From Rhizobium mesosinicum (GTDB lineage: Bacteria; Pseudomonadota; Alphaproteobacteria; Rhizobiales; Rhizobiaceae), in contig NZ_JAEUAK010000011.1 of NCBI RefSeq assembly GCF_019511345.1, positions 124,001-188,000 on the forward strand: a DNA stretch of 64,000 nucleotides, given 5' to 3'. The position numbers were made by a program, and so were the translations under genes. Position 1 is the stretch's first letter, and each line of letters starts with the position of its first letter. The notes under the pieces were generated by a model, which was not told the DNA's origin, did no database searches, and saw only the letters and a list, made by a program, of their open reading frames with translations. Shown here in pieces: positions 51,717 to 60,378 of the stretch.

Positions 51717-52028
51717 TCAGGACTGCGCTTCGCGCTGTTCGGCGGCAGATGCCGCACTTGCTCCCCTGCCCGTGCCCGCCCCGGTGCCGCCGGCTTCCAG
51801 CGCCGGGTTCATCGGCTCGATCTGGGATTCGTAGAAGCTGAGCTTGTCCTCGGCGATGCGCAGGCCGACGATGTGGCCTTCGAGAACATTGACATGCGTG
51901 CGCAGGCTGCCGTCGGAAAATTCGACGACCAGCCTGGAGGGTTTTTCGCTGTAGCCGATCCTGCTGATTTCCCTGTCCCGGCGCGCCTTTTCCGCAGCAC
52001 CGATAGCGTTCTTCAGCTTTTCAAGCAT
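51717..52028 (-). CDS. Hypothetical protein next to terminase
   Basis: The start at 52028 (MLEKLKNAIGAAEKARRDRE) follows AGGAGC. The 103-residue protein has a basic helix, a beta-rich domain (RLVVEFSDGSLRTHVNVLEG, HIVGLRIAED), then a Pro/Gly/Ala tail. No family recognised. It is divergent from the terminase pair, which suggests phage or phage-derived origin. Confidence 0.65.
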   Translation of the reverse strand: MLEKLKNAIGAAEKARRDREISRIGYSEKPSRLVVEFSDGSLRTHVNVLEGHIVGLRIAEDKLSFYESQIEPMNPALEAGGTGAGTGRGASAASAAEQREAQS

Positions 52029-52243
52029 CGGCAAGCTCCTTCTGCCATTATCTTCCTCGATGAGATCAATCCCCAGGCGGTGCGCTTTCCCATCCGGGAC
52101 GGATGGGGCGAACCTCGCCGAGGCACGAAACGCGAGGCTTCCGAAAAGGTTCCCGCCGGCCGCTCGAATTTTATCCGTTCGCTTACCCATTCGCCGGGCC
52201 AACCATTGCCGCGTTATCTCCTCGGCAAACCGGGTGTGATGAC

Positions 52244-52810
52244 ATGAGCGAACTGACGGCGCGCCAGCGGCGCTTTGTGGAAGAATATCTCGTCGATACT
52301 GTGGGCGCGCAGGCGGCGATAAGGGCGGGCTTTTCGCCGCGAAGGGCCAAGCAGACAGCCTACCGGCTCCTGAAGAAACCTGAAATCGCCGCAGCGATCG
52401 CAGAGGCGAAGGCGGAGCGTTCCGAGCGCACCAAGATCGATGCGGACTGGCTGCTGACGCGGCTCGCCGCCGAGGCCGAAGCCGATCTCGGCGATCTCTA
52501 TGACGAGAACGGCGATTTCAAGCCGATCAAGGAATGGCCCGCCATCTGGCGGCAGGGGCTGGTGACGGATGTCGAGATCTCCGCGCTCTATGAGGGCACG
52601 GGCAAGGAGCGCCGCGAAGTCGGCCATGTGAAGAAGGTGAAATTCGCCGAGCGGCTGCGCCGGCTGGAGCTGATCGGCAAGCATATCCGCATCAACGCCT
52701 TCAAGGAGATCGTCGAGCACAAGGGCCTCTCCGCGCTCGCCGAGCGGCTGGAGCGGGCGCAAAGACGAAACGAGACGCCGGATGACGGCGAGGCGGAGCA
52801 GACCTCGTGA
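52244..52810 (+). CDS. Phage terminase small subunit
   Basis: I place the start at 52244 (MSELTARQRRFVEEYLVDTV). The 188-residue protein has the HTH-containing N-terminus of Terminase_2 family small subunits (TARQRRFVEEYLVD, AQAAIRAGFSPRRAKQTAYR, LLKKPEIAAAI) and an all-helical C-terminal oligomerisation part. It recognises phage DNA and loads the large subunit. The stop overlaps the next start (TGATG). Confidence 0.9.
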   Translation: MSELTARQRRFVEEYLVDTVGAQAAIRAGFSPRRAKQTAYRLLKKPEIAAAIAEAKAERSERTKIDADWLLTRLAAEAEADLGDLYDENGDFKPIKEWPAIWRQGLVTDVEISALYEGTGKERREVGHVKKVKFAERLRRLELIGKHIRINAFKEIVEHKGLSALAERLERAQRRNETPDDGEAEQTS

Positions 52811-54303
52811 TGCCTCGCAAGCCCCTGCCCGCGCCCCATGATATCAGCGATCCCAACGACGCGATCATCGAGCTTGCCGCCGCCTGCCGCTTCAGCCCCA
52901 AGCGCTGGAGCCGGCTTGCCTGGGACTGGGGCATCGGCGAACTCAAAGGCTACGATGGCCCCCGCCCCTGGCAGGACGAGATCAACGAGGTGATCGGCGC
53001 CCATCTGGCCGACCCCGCCACCCGCTACCAGCCGCTGCAGATCGCGGTCGCCTCCGGCCACGGCATCGGCAAATCTGCCGAAATGGGCATGCTGTCGAAC
53101 TGGGCGATGTCCTGCTTTGCCGATTGCAGGATCGTCACGACTGCAAACACCGAGGGACAGCTGCGCACCAAGACGGCTCCGGAGATCGGCAAGTGGTTCC
53201 GGCTCTCGATCACCGCCCACTGGTTTGATCAGCAGGCCATGTCGATCAAGTCGCGCGACCCAGATCGCAGCGAGAGCTGGCGGCAGGATTTCATCTCCTG
53301 GAGCGAGCACAATACCGAAGCCTTTGCCGGGTTGCACAACAAGGGCAGGATCATCCTCCTGCTCTTCGACGAGGCCTCGAAGATCCATGACAAGGTCTGG
53401 GAAGTGGCCGAGGGGGCGCTGACGGACGAGGACACCGTCATCATCTGGATCGTTTTCGGCAACCCGACGAGGAACAGCGGCCGCTTCCGCGAATGCTTCC
53501 GCCGCTTCCGCCACCGCTGGGTGGGACGGCAGATCGACAGCCGCTTGGTGCCCGGCACCAACAAAGACTTCCTTCAACGTCTCGTGGACGATCACGGCGA
53601 GGATAGCGATATCGTCAAGGTGCGCGTGCGCGGCCAGTTTCCGAGCCAATCCGCCATGCAGTTCATCTCCGCCGACGATGCCGACCGGGCGCGCAGCGTC
53701 CATCTGCGCTCCGAGCAATATGCCTTCGCCCCCGTCATCATCGGCGTCGACCCGGCCTGGACCGGCGACGACCCGACTGTCATCATGCTGCGCCAGGGCC
53801 TCTACTCGAAGCGCCTCGCCACCATCCCCCGCAACGACAACGATATCGAGATCGCCAATCTCATCGCCCGGCTGGAGGACGAATACCAGGCCGATGCCGT
53901 CTTCGTGGACGCCGGCTACGGCACCGGCATCGTCAGCGCCGGCACGGTGATGGGCCGCTCCTGGCAGCTCGTCTGGTTCGGCTCCACCAAGGTCCTGGAC
54001 GCCGGCTATTACAATATGCGCGCCTATATCTGGGGCCAGATGAAACGCTGGCTGAAGGCCGGCGGCGCGATCGACCCCGCCAACGAGGTTCTCTACCAGG
54101 ATCTGGTCGGCCCGGAGACCGTCGCGCGGCTCGACGGCAGAATCCAGCTGGAAAGCAAGGACGACATGAAGGAGCGCGGGTTGCCCTCGCCCAACGAGGG
54201 CGACGCGCTGGCGCTGACATTTGCGCAGCCGGTGGCAAAGAGGGTGCGTCACCGGGCGGGGACTGAGGTGAAGGCGGCGGTGGACTATGATGTCTATGGG
54301 TAA
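52810..54303 (+). CDS. Phage terminase large subunit
   Basis: The ATG at 52810 overlaps the upstream stop; a GTG one codon earlier is possible. The 497-residue protein has the packaging ATPase (Walker A ASGHGIGKS, about 81-89; Walker B ILLLFDEAS, about 183-191) and a RuvC-like nuclease domain beginning VIIGVDPAWTGDDP, followed by VFVDAGYGTG. Together with the small subunit it forms a complete DNA-packaging motor, but no portal, capsid or tail gene follows; a repeat does. It is a phage remnant or domesticated pair. Confidence 0.95.
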   Translation: MPRKPLPAPHDISDPNDAIIELAAACRFSPKRWSRLAWDWGIGELKGYDGPRPWQDEINEVIGAHLADPATRYQPLQIAVASGHGIGKSAEMGMLSNWAMSCFADCRIVTTANTEGQLRTKTAPEIGKWFRLSITAHWFDQQAMSIKSRDPDRSESWRQDFISWSEHNTEAFAGLHNKGRIILLLFDEASKIHDKVWEVAEGALTDEDTVIIWIVFGNPTRNSGRFRECFRRFRHRWVGRQIDSRLVPGTNKDFLQRLVDDHGEDSDIVKVRVRGQFPSQSAMQFISADDADRARSVHLRSEQYAFAPVIIGVDPAWTGDDPTVIMLRQGLYSKRLATIPRNDNDIEIANLIARLEDEYQADAVFVDAGYGTGIVSAGTVMGRSWQLVWFGSTKVLDAGYYNMRAYIWGQMKRWLKAGGAIDPANEVLYQDLVGPETVARLDGRIQLESKDDMKERGLPSPNEGDALALTFAQPVAKRVRHRAGTEVKAAVDYDVYG

Positions 54304-54324
54304 TGCGGGGATGGCGCGGCAAAA

Positions 54325-54500
54325 ACCCCTTCTCCCCACCGGGGAGAAGGTGGCCCGAAGGGTCGGATGAGGGGGCCACAGGCGATGAGCTTGATCTCTC
54401 GCTCCCGCCTCCCATCGAGTGCGAATGGTGGATTTGGAAACGTTCGCACGCGCGGCCCCCTCACCCTAACCCTCCCCCCGCTGGGGCGAGGGAAGTGGCA
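54325..54500. repeat. Palindromic intergenic repeats
   Basis: 54325-54378 (AACCCCTTCTCCCCACCGGG with ... GGATGAGGGGGCC) is a copy of the repeat family at 10421 and 47783. Near 54454-54495 lies a relative (GGCCCCCTCACCCTAACCC, CCCCCGCTGGGGCGAGGG). They occupy the gene-free interval 54304-54773. Confidence 0.75.
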
Positions 54501-54773
54501 AACGACACTTTCAAGCGTGCGGAAACGGTGCGGCATACCCCTTCTTCCCTGAGGGGCCGAAGGACGGGGCGAGACCCGCGACTGGCGTCTGCCAATGTCG
54601 CTAGCATTGAATTCCCCCTCCTGCAGTACGGGGTCCATCGTTGCCAGCAATGTCGCAAGGTCGGTCACGGCCGCCATAGTCTTCCCTTTCGAAAAACTGA
54701 CGCAGATCATGCCGGACGGCATTCGCATGCCTCCTGAACCCGTCCGACCTTATCATGCTTTCCGGAACCCTAG

Positions 54774-55124
54774 TCAGGTTTCTACGTCTTCGGCGGATGT
54801 CCACATCAAGTCGTCCGCCAAGATGGCCTGAACAACTGCTTTGGCCCTAACGACCGTGTTCTGCCTTTCTCCAAGGCCCATGGTGTCGATTTCTACATGC
54901 GCTAAATAGTTTACGACTTCGGCTTCCGGCGCTCCTCCGCGAAGCTTTGCCGCCGCGCTTTTCAGATAATGGTCGTATTCGTCTTCGAAGCCGGATGCAG
55001 CATCGTCACGCCAATTCCATCCTTCCGGCATCAGTCCGATAGGATCCCACAGCGACCAACCGATGTCTCTCAGTCTGGATAGACTTGGCTCTGATGAGTG
55101 GGATGACGAACCCAACTCCGACAA
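54774..55124 (-). CDS. DUF1871-like small protein
   Basis: This 116-residue protein contains the pattern DIGWSLWDPIGLMP, then DEYDHYLKSAAAKLRGGAPE and VVNYLAHVEIDTMGLG, which resembles DUF1871 proteins (WDPIGL ... EYD ... YL). Members are found near toxin and CDI-like loci and may be immunity-like, which is inference. The start may be internal; the first 17 residues are Ser-rich. Similarity is modest. Confidence 0.6.
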   Translation of the reverse strand: MSELGSSSHSSEPSLSRLRDIGWSLWDPIGLMPEGWNWRDDAASGFEDEYDHYLKSAAAKLRGGAPEAEVVNYLAHVEIDTMGLGERQNTVVRAKAVVQAILADDLMWTSAEDVET

Positions 55125-55261
55125 TTCCGACCGGGAGCCTTCTTTGAAACCGCGGATCTGATCGCGGCTCGCAGCCGGCAGGCGCCGTTCACTGGAAACG
55201 AAGCGGTGCTCTAACGCCGCGCTTTTTCATAGGGCGACTGCCGGAGCGAAGCAGCGTCAAA

Positions 55262-55297
55262 ACGTGACCATCTTGACACGTGACCATTTAGTCACGT
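55262..55297. promoter_or_regulatory. Overlapping palindromes, ArsR-type operator
   Basis: ACGTGAC-CATTTA-GTCACGT (55278-55297) is a perfect inverted repeat, and it overlaps a second, ACGTGAC-CATCTT-GACACGT (55262-55281), 6 of 7 arm bases matching. The middle half-site is shared, giving a 16-base period. It lies 12 bases before the ATG at 55310, so it is probably the autoregulatory site of the fused ArsR-type regulator. Confidence 0.65.
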
Positions 55298-55309
55298 ATT
55301 ATCGTCTGC

Positions 55310-56089
55310 ATGGATGAAATCTTCAACGCCCTGGCGCATCCGCTCCGGCGCGAGCTTCTGGACCGCCTGCGCGAACGGGACGGCCAGACGCTGAGCGAGC
55401 TTGAGCGCGACCAGCCCGTCACCCGCTTCGGGGTGATGAAGCACCTCGGCGTGCTCGAAGACGCCCATCTCGTCGTGACCCGCAAGATCGGCCGGGAAAA
55501 ACTGCATTATCTCAATCCGCTTCCGGTTCAGGAGATCGCGGATCGCTGGATATCGCGCTTTTCTGCGCCTTTCGCCCGCACGATGAGCGACCTTAAAACC
55601 GCTGTCGAAAGAAGGGACGCGACCATGGCATCTGCTGCACCGAAACATGTCTGGGAAATGTTCATTCGCGCCACACCGCAAGACGTGTGGGCCATCCTGA
55701 CCGATGACGAGAAAACGCCGCTCTGGCAGCATTTCAATATGACCTCGAAAACGGAATGGGTCGCAGGCGGCGCCATTACCTTCCAAGTCGGCGACCGCGC
55801 GATGATCGTCGGAAAAGTCCTCGAGATCGATCCGCCCCGCCGCTTCGTGCATTCCTTCAGCGCGCAGTGGTCGCCCGATGTCGCCGTGGACCCGGCCTCG
55901 CGCGTGACCTGGCTGCTGGAACCCGTTGGCGACAAAGCCTGCAAGGTGACGCTGACGCATGACGATTTCGGCGGAGAAACCGCCACCAGCAAGGCCGTCG
56001 GCGGCGGCTGGCCGGAAGCGCTGTCGCGATTGAAGACACTCGCGGAGACCGGCGAGCCTTTCTATATGCCAGCACCCGTATCGGCCTGA
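55310..56089 (+). CDS. ArsR-type HTH fused to SRPBCC (AHSA1-like) domain
   Basis: In this 259-residue protein, residues 1-95 form an ArsR winged helix (NALAHPLRRELLDRLRERDG, then LSELERDQPVTRFGVMKHLG, LEDAHLVVTRKIGREKLHYL). Residues about 110-255 are an SRPBCC/AHSA1-like ligand-binding domain (VWEMFIRATPQDVWAILTDD, TEWVAGGAITFQVGD, RVTWLLEPVGDKACKVTLTH, GGGWPEALSRLKTLAE). Such fusions couple hydrophobic ligand sensing to repression. Autoregulation through the upstream palindromes is likely. Regulated partner unknown. Confidence 0.92.
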   Translation: MDEIFNALAHPLRRELLDRLRERDGQTLSELERDQPVTRFGVMKHLGVLEDAHLVVTRKIGREKLHYLNPLPVQEIADRWISRFSAPFARTMSDLKTAVERRDATMASAAPKHVWEMFIRATPQDVWAILTDDEKTPLWQHFNMTSKTEWVAGGAITFQVGDRAMIVGKVLEIDPPRRFVHSFSAQWSPDVAVDPASRVTWLLEPVGDKACKVTLTHDDFGGETATSKAVGGGWPEALSRLKTLAETGEPFYMPAPVSA

Positions 56090-56170
56090 TCGGGAACGAG
56101 CGGATAGTGTTTCCGGCTCTTGCCTTCCGCGGTTTGCAGGCCGCGGCCTGCAAGCCATCGCGTCAAGCCT

Positions 56171-56404
56171 TCACTCGGCCGAGAATTTGACCGTCACCCC
56201 GCGCTGGCGGAAATAGGCCTGCATCAGCTTCCTGCCGGAGCGGTTGTTCTGCACGAGCCTGGCGGGGTCGAATACGGCCTCTTTCTGGCCCGCGCGCGCC
56301 AAGGCTGCCTTGAGCGTGGCGATATGCAGGTCGATATCCTCATTGTCGGCACGCAGTGACTCGTAAATGCGGTTTGTTGCATCTGCTACGCTCGGTTCGC
56401 TCAC
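56171..56404 (-). CDS. Small hypothetical protein
   Basis: This 77-residue protein has the frame MSEPSVADATNRIYESLRAD followed by DLHIATLKAALARAGQKEA and FDPARLVQNNRSGRKLMQAY and FRQRGVTVKFSAE. It is mixed helical, basic near the end, and widely seen as a hypothetical in rhizobia. No family name. It converges with the ArsR fusion gene (stop 56089). Confidence 0.7.
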   Translation of the reverse strand: MSEPSVADATNRIYESLRADNEDIDLHIATLKAALARAGQKEAVFDPARLVQNNRSGRKLMQAYFRQRGVTVKFSAE

Positions 56405-56816
56405 TATGACACTCCTGTTGTTATCAGGCTGCCGCTTAACACATTTTTCGGCTTGACCCTATGGCGGCACGGATTAGACCAGAAGTTGCAACGGGCTAAT
56501 CACAATGTATCATTCTGATTTTATCCACAGGTTTATTCCCCGGCTCCAGGCGTAAAAAATACCGCAGGAGCAGTGATTTCGTGGCGCAAACATCATGACT
56601 AACCCAACTGGTCGAATTGCTGCGCTTCAGGCGCGGGGGTCTAATCGTGGTGTCGCGGTGGAGAACGCAGATGAGACGATCACCGGGGCTGGGGCTCGTC
56701 TAGGTGCTGGGTGGCGAGCCCCCCACTGTTTCGCCGGCCGTCTGACAAGCTGCGTCAGAAAAGCACTGCCTCGGGGGGACGCTTAGGGATGAACTCCATC
56801 TTCGGAAGGTCCGCCA
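56405..56816. other. Gene-free region
   Basis: 412 bases between the small hypothetical gene (minus) and the next plus-strand gene. A 63-codon frame (56595-56786) has poor composition. A hairpin (GGGGCTCG/CGAGCCCC arms at 56691-56698 and 56715-56722) is the only structure seen. Confidence 0.5.
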
Positions 56817-57137
56817 ATGCCGCCCTTGCTAGACGCCGACGACCCGAACAGCCTTGATATTGTCTGCGATGTCATCCTGACAGACTGGTATAATGCCGGA
56901 GTAGACACCTTCGATATCAGAGATTTCCGGGAAGAAATGGAAGCGCATTATCAGGAGATGGGCAGGCCCGTCCCCGCGGAAATCGCCGATCCCCAAAAGC
57001 TCGTTCCGACCCTGCGGCTGCTGCAGGCGCGCATGCACATCGTCAAGCCGACGCGCATTACCGGTATCGAGTGGCAATTCATCCGAAATGGCAATGGTAA
57101 CGGTAACGGCGATTGGGCGCACCGGCCGCCAAAATAG
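56817..57137 (+). CDS. Hypothetical protein
   Basis: This 106-residue acidic protein starts at ATG 56817 (MPPLLDADDPNSLDIVCDVI). It contains TDWYNAGVDTFDIRDFREEM, MHIVKPTRITGIEWQF and a short NGNGNG segment. No family recognised. It is separated from the DUF899 gene downstream by 176 bases. Confidence 0.6.
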   Translation: MPPLLDADDPNSLDIVCDVILTDWYNAGVDTFDIRDFREEMEAHYQEMGRPVPAEIADPQKLVPTLRLLQARMHIVKPTRITGIEWQFIRNGNGNGNGDWAHRPPK

Positions 57138-57313
57138 CGAAAGCTTTCTCCTTTCATACATTTTCGCGTAAAAGTTCGATGGCGATGTCGAAAATCGTCT
57201 CCCGCAAACGTCTTCTACATGTTGTGAACGAGGCGATGACCATCGCCATGCCGGCCGCTCTCTAAAGCGAGCGGCGCGGTGCCCGAACCATTGCGACCAA
57301 AGGGAGCGAGCAT

Positions 57314-58018
57314 ATGGACATGACCGAGTTGAAACCGGCCAAGGAGCTGGCCGCGAAGCGTGTGACGAAGTTCGAAAACGAAAGTCGCGCCTACGCGGAG
57401 GCGAGAACCGCACTCCTGGCCGAGGAAATCGAGGTGCGTCGCCATCTTACCCGCCTTGCCGAGCAGCGTCGCCGGCTTCCCCCCGGCCCCATCGTAACGA
57501 AGGACTATCGCTTCAAGGATGAAAACGGCGCCGAGGTAGGTCTTGCCGAGCTGTTCGGCGGGCACGATACCCTGGTGACCTATTTCTGGATGTACGGGCC
57601 GCAGCGTGAACGGCCATGCCCGATGTGCACGAACTTTCTCGGCGGTGTGAATGGAAACGCCGCCGACGTGAAGCAGCGGGTTGCCTTCAAGGTGCTGGGG
57701 CGCAGTCCGGTGGCGCGGCAGAGGGCGTTCGCGCTTGAGCGCGGGTGGCGCGATCTCGATTTCGTGCAGACTGTCGGCGACGACTATGCCCGCGACCTCG
57801 GCCTTCTCGACGACAAAAGCGGCGAGTCTCCAGCCTTCACCGTCTACCAGAAGAACGGCGACGGCATACACGTCTTCTATAATGCCGAGATGCCCGACGA
57901 AGCGGCCGATCCAGGGCAGGATCCGCGAGGAGCCGTCGACATCGCACCGCTCTGGAACATTCTCGACATGACGCCTGAAGGGCGCGGCACGGATTGGTAT
58001 CCCAAGCTGGTCTATTGA
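57314..58018 (+). CDS. DUF899 family thioredoxin-like protein
   Basis: This 234-residue protein starts MDMTELKPAKELAAKRVTKF; the start has GGGAGCG upstream. It has helical residues about 1-60 and a thioredoxin-like core with CPMCTNF (C102, C105), DTLVTYFWMYGPQRER, the FLGGVNG strand and PLWNILDMTPEGRG at the end. This is the DUF899 pattern. Such proteins are thiol-dependent and possibly detoxifying; activity is not established. Confidence 0.92.
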   Translation: MDMTELKPAKELAAKRVTKFENESRAYAEARTALLAEEIEVRRHLTRLAEQRRRLPPGPIVTKDYRFKDENGAEVGLAELFGGHDTLVTYFWMYGPQRERPCPMCTNFLGGVNGNAADVKQRVAFKVLGRSPVARQRAFALERGWRDLDFVQTVGDDYARDLGLLDDKSGESPAFTVYQKNGDGIHVFYNAEMPDEAADPGQDPRGAVDIAPLWNILDMTPEGRGTDWYPKLVY

Positions 58019-58149
58019 GATCGGCTAGAGCACTTTCGTTTTCCTCCGAAGCTCGAAAGTGCTCCTCAGGATCTGGCGGTGCCGGAGAGGCGACCGCCAG
58101 CTCGAGTGCGCCGAACTCTTGGGATCGGTGGCGTGGAGGATCTCGCGCC

Positions 58150-58335
58150 CTAAGCGTCGGATTTCAGCTTGCCGCCGACCGCCCAGGAATCCCTGGTGAT
58201 CTCGGTGATCAGGATTTCCAGCGATTCGGGCGGGCATGCCAGCGTTTCGACGGCGGCCTTGGTTGCTTCCCGCACGAAGGCGCGCTTCTGATCGTCGGTG
58301 CGGCCGGGATGCATCTGCAGGTGGAGAATGGGCAT
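58150..58335 (-). CDS. 4-oxalocrotonate tautomerase-like protein
   Basis: The start at 58335 (MPILHLQMHPGRTDDQKRA) follows AAGGAA. The 61-residue protein has the tautomerase start MP, so Pro1 after Met removal is the catalytic base, and the family's RTDDQKRAFVREATKA and ILITEITRDSWAVGG. It is the size of classic 4-OT. It is divergent from the LysR gene at 58463, its probable regulator. Confidence 0.9.
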   Translation of the reverse strand: MPILHLQMHPGRTDDQKRAFVREATKAAVETLACPPESLEILITEITRDSWAVGGKLKSDA

Positions 58336-58462
58336 ATCAATTTCCTTGGTCACGTTGGCAATGTCCCGTCGCCTCGGCGCGGGCATGACGACTATGTTGT
58401 AAATCCCGGGGTTGATAAATAAGCTGCAGGTATCGTCATTCGAAACCTGTGGGTATGCAATC

Positions 58463-59347
58463 ATGGACAAACTGGCCGGCATGGCGATGTTCGTCAGGGT
58501 CATCGACGCCGGCAGCTTTGCGGCGGCCGCTGAGATCGCGCGCGTGACGCCTGCCATGGTCGCCAAGCATATCAAGGCGATCGAGGCCCGGCTCGGGGCG
58601 AAGCTCATCCATCGCACCACGCGGCGCCATCAGCTGACGGAGGTTGGCCAGCTCTACTACGAGCGCTGCAAGCGCGCGCTGGCCGAGGTGGCGCTGGCCG
58701 AGGCTTCGGCAAGCGAGCTGCAGTCGGCGCCGCGCGGCCGGCTTCGGCTGGTTGCGCCGGTGAGCTTCGGGACACAGAACCTGGTTCCGGCGCTGATCGA
58801 CTATCAGAACGCCTATCCCGAGGTCAGCATCGAGCTGTCGCTCGATAACAATGCCCATGACCTCGTCGGCGAAGGTTTCGAACTCGGCATCCATATCGGC
58901 CCGCTCTCGGACAGCAACCTGGTCGCCCGCCCGCTGACACCCTATCGGCGGATTCTCGCAGCCTCGCCCGATTATCTCGCCCGCCATGGCCGGCCGGCCT
59001 CTCCGGAGGATCTCGCAAACCATCTCTGCCTCGGCCACTCCTATTGGCGCCTGCAGGATCGCTGGCATCTGATCGGCCCGGGCGGCGAAATGCGCGATGT
59101 GCTGATTTCCGGAAAATTCTCGACCAACCAGGGAGCGGCACTGCGCATGGCAGCGCTCAGCGGCGCGGGAATCGCGCTTCAGCCGGAACTGCTGCTCACT
59201 GCCGACATCGCCGAAGGGCGGCTCGAGCAGGTGCTGCCGGAATGGTCCTACAGGCCTGTCCCGATGTCCCTCGTCTACGCGCCGAACCGGCGGCCGACGG
59301 CGATGTTGCGGACGATGATCGATTTCCTGGTGGAACGGTTCGGCTAA
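58463..59347 (+). CDS. LysR-family transcriptional regulator
   Basis: The start at 58463 (MDKLAGMAMFVRVIDAGSF) is an ATG. In this 294-residue protein the N-terminal winged helix has FAAAAEIARVTPAMVAKHIK, LGAKLIHRTTRRHQLTE, and a linker helix to about residue 85. The C-terminal periplasmic-binding-protein-like effector domain begins RLRLVAPVSFGTQNLVPALI. The target is probably the divergent tautomerase gene and itself. The TAA stop lies at the first bases of a repeat. Confidence 0.93.
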   Translation: MDKLAGMAMFVRVIDAGSFAAAAEIARVTPAMVAKHIKAIEARLGAKLIHRTTRRHQLTEVGQLYYERCKRALAEVALAEASASELQSAPRGRLRLVAPVSFGTQNLVPALIDYQNAYPEVSIELSLDNNAHDLVGEGFELGIHIGPLSDSNLVARPLTPYRRILAASPDYLARHGRPASPEDLANHLCLGHSYWRLQDRWHLIGPGGEMRDVLISGKFSTNQGAALRMAALSGAGIALQPELLLTADIAEGRLEQVLPEWSYRPVPMSLVYAPNRRPTAMLRTMIDFLVERFG

Positions 59348-59449
59348 AGCATGTCGCGCAAAAGTGTGCAGCGGTTTTGCGGTAACGACATGCATAAAAC
59401 AAAGACTTAAAGCGTGGCGAGCCAATCTTGGAGATCGCGACACGCTTTA
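59345..59449. repeat. TAAAGC-type palindromic repeat, copy 2
   Basis: Near-identical to copy 1 at 8225-8330: TAAAGCATGTCGCGC, a core with AAAAGTGTGCAGCGGTTTTG, then CGACATGC and a final palindromic part (TAAAGCG ... CGCTTTA). The first three bases are the LysR stop codon. Both copies point away from their upstream gene. Confidence 0.85.
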
Positions 59450-59598
59450 ACGAGATCAGCTCCTGGCCTTCTCGGCTATTTCTGCAGGTTCGACATCCGG
59501 GTCGTGTCGTACCGGGAGGTTCGCCGCTCATGTGGGCCAAATCCTGCCCTGAAACCCACGAAAACGACGTAAAAGCGCCCCAGTACTCGCAACCCCGC

Positions 59599-60378
59599 CT
59601 AACCCGGCGAGGGGTCAGGCCCGCCGGCGGCTCTTTGGATCAGGCGGGCAACCACTTCGGTTCGGTTCTGCGCCTGCAGCTTGCGCATGATGTGCTGCAG
59701 ATGCATCTTCACCGTATGCCCCGACAAATTGAGTTTGCCTGCGATGACCTTGTTCGAGCAACCGGACTGCAGCTCTGCCAGCACATCCGCTTCCCGCGGA
59801 GTGAAATCGGCGATCGCCAGATACTGCATCCTGTCGTCAAGGCTTTTCTCAGCCTCGCTTCGCACCGGACCGTGTTCGCTTGAGCCGTTTGCGGCAGCCC
59901 CCAGCAGCTGCGGGAAAAATGTGCCTCCTGCCAGGACGAGACGAAGGCCGGCAAGGGCAAGGTCGACGGCGAGCGACGTCGAGAAAAGCCCGCGTATGCC
60001 CATCTTCAGCGCCCGGCGGGCTATGTTGACGTCGTCGGTGCCTGAGAGCAACGTGACAGGAGCCTCGGGAAAACGTTCGGCGATCGCCGCGAGGTCATCA
60101 CGCAGGCTGGTGCTCTCGATGCCCCTGCCCGCCAGGTCCAATGCGATCAGACGTACCTCGGCTCCAAGAGCCCGGTCGAGACTCTCGGTCGAAATCAGAT
60201 CGATGAAATTCCACCCGGCGAGTTCATGCTGAAGAAGCTTCACCACGGTGGTGCGTGTCAGTGTAGAATGCCCAATAATGATCACAGTTGGTGCACTGCG
60301 CCCAATACGGCGCTTGGTTTTAACACTGTCGGACACTTGCGTGCTCCCCGGAAGATTTGCAACCCAACAGCTATTCAC
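59599..60378 (-). CDS. LuxR-type regulator with pseudo-receiver
   Basis: The start is GTG with AGGAATAAT upstream. The 259-residue protein has a receiver-like domain at about residues 32-160, in which the acidic pair is replaced by Gly-His (IIIGHST, 36-37); Asp81 (LDLAGRG) remains and the T/S and K positions are degenerate. Phosphorylation in the usual way is therefore unlikely. Residues about 190-255 form a LuxR HTH (DFTPREADVLAELQSGCSNK, LNLSGHTVKMHLQHIMRKLQ). Possible neighbours under its control are the glycine-rich protein genes 1.2-2.7 kb away. Confidence 0.9.
   Translation of the reverse strand: MNSCWVANLPGSTQVSDSVKTKRRIGRSAPTVIIIGHSTLTRTTVVKLLQHELAGWNFIDLISTESLDRALGAEVRLIALDLAGRGIESTSLRDDLAAIAERFPEAPVTLLSGTDDVNIARRALKMGIRGLFSTSLAVDLALAGLRLVLAGGTFFPQLLGAAANGSSEHGPVRSEAEKSLDDRMQYLAIADFTPREADVLAELQSGCSNKVIAGKLNLSGHTVKMHLQHIMRKLQAQNRTEVVARLIQRAAGGPDPSPG

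Noticed and set aside
52588..54339. A 583-codon minus-strand frame across the terminase genes
   Set aside because: The plus-strand terminase subunits have all catalytic motifs; this frame has none and is a shadow.
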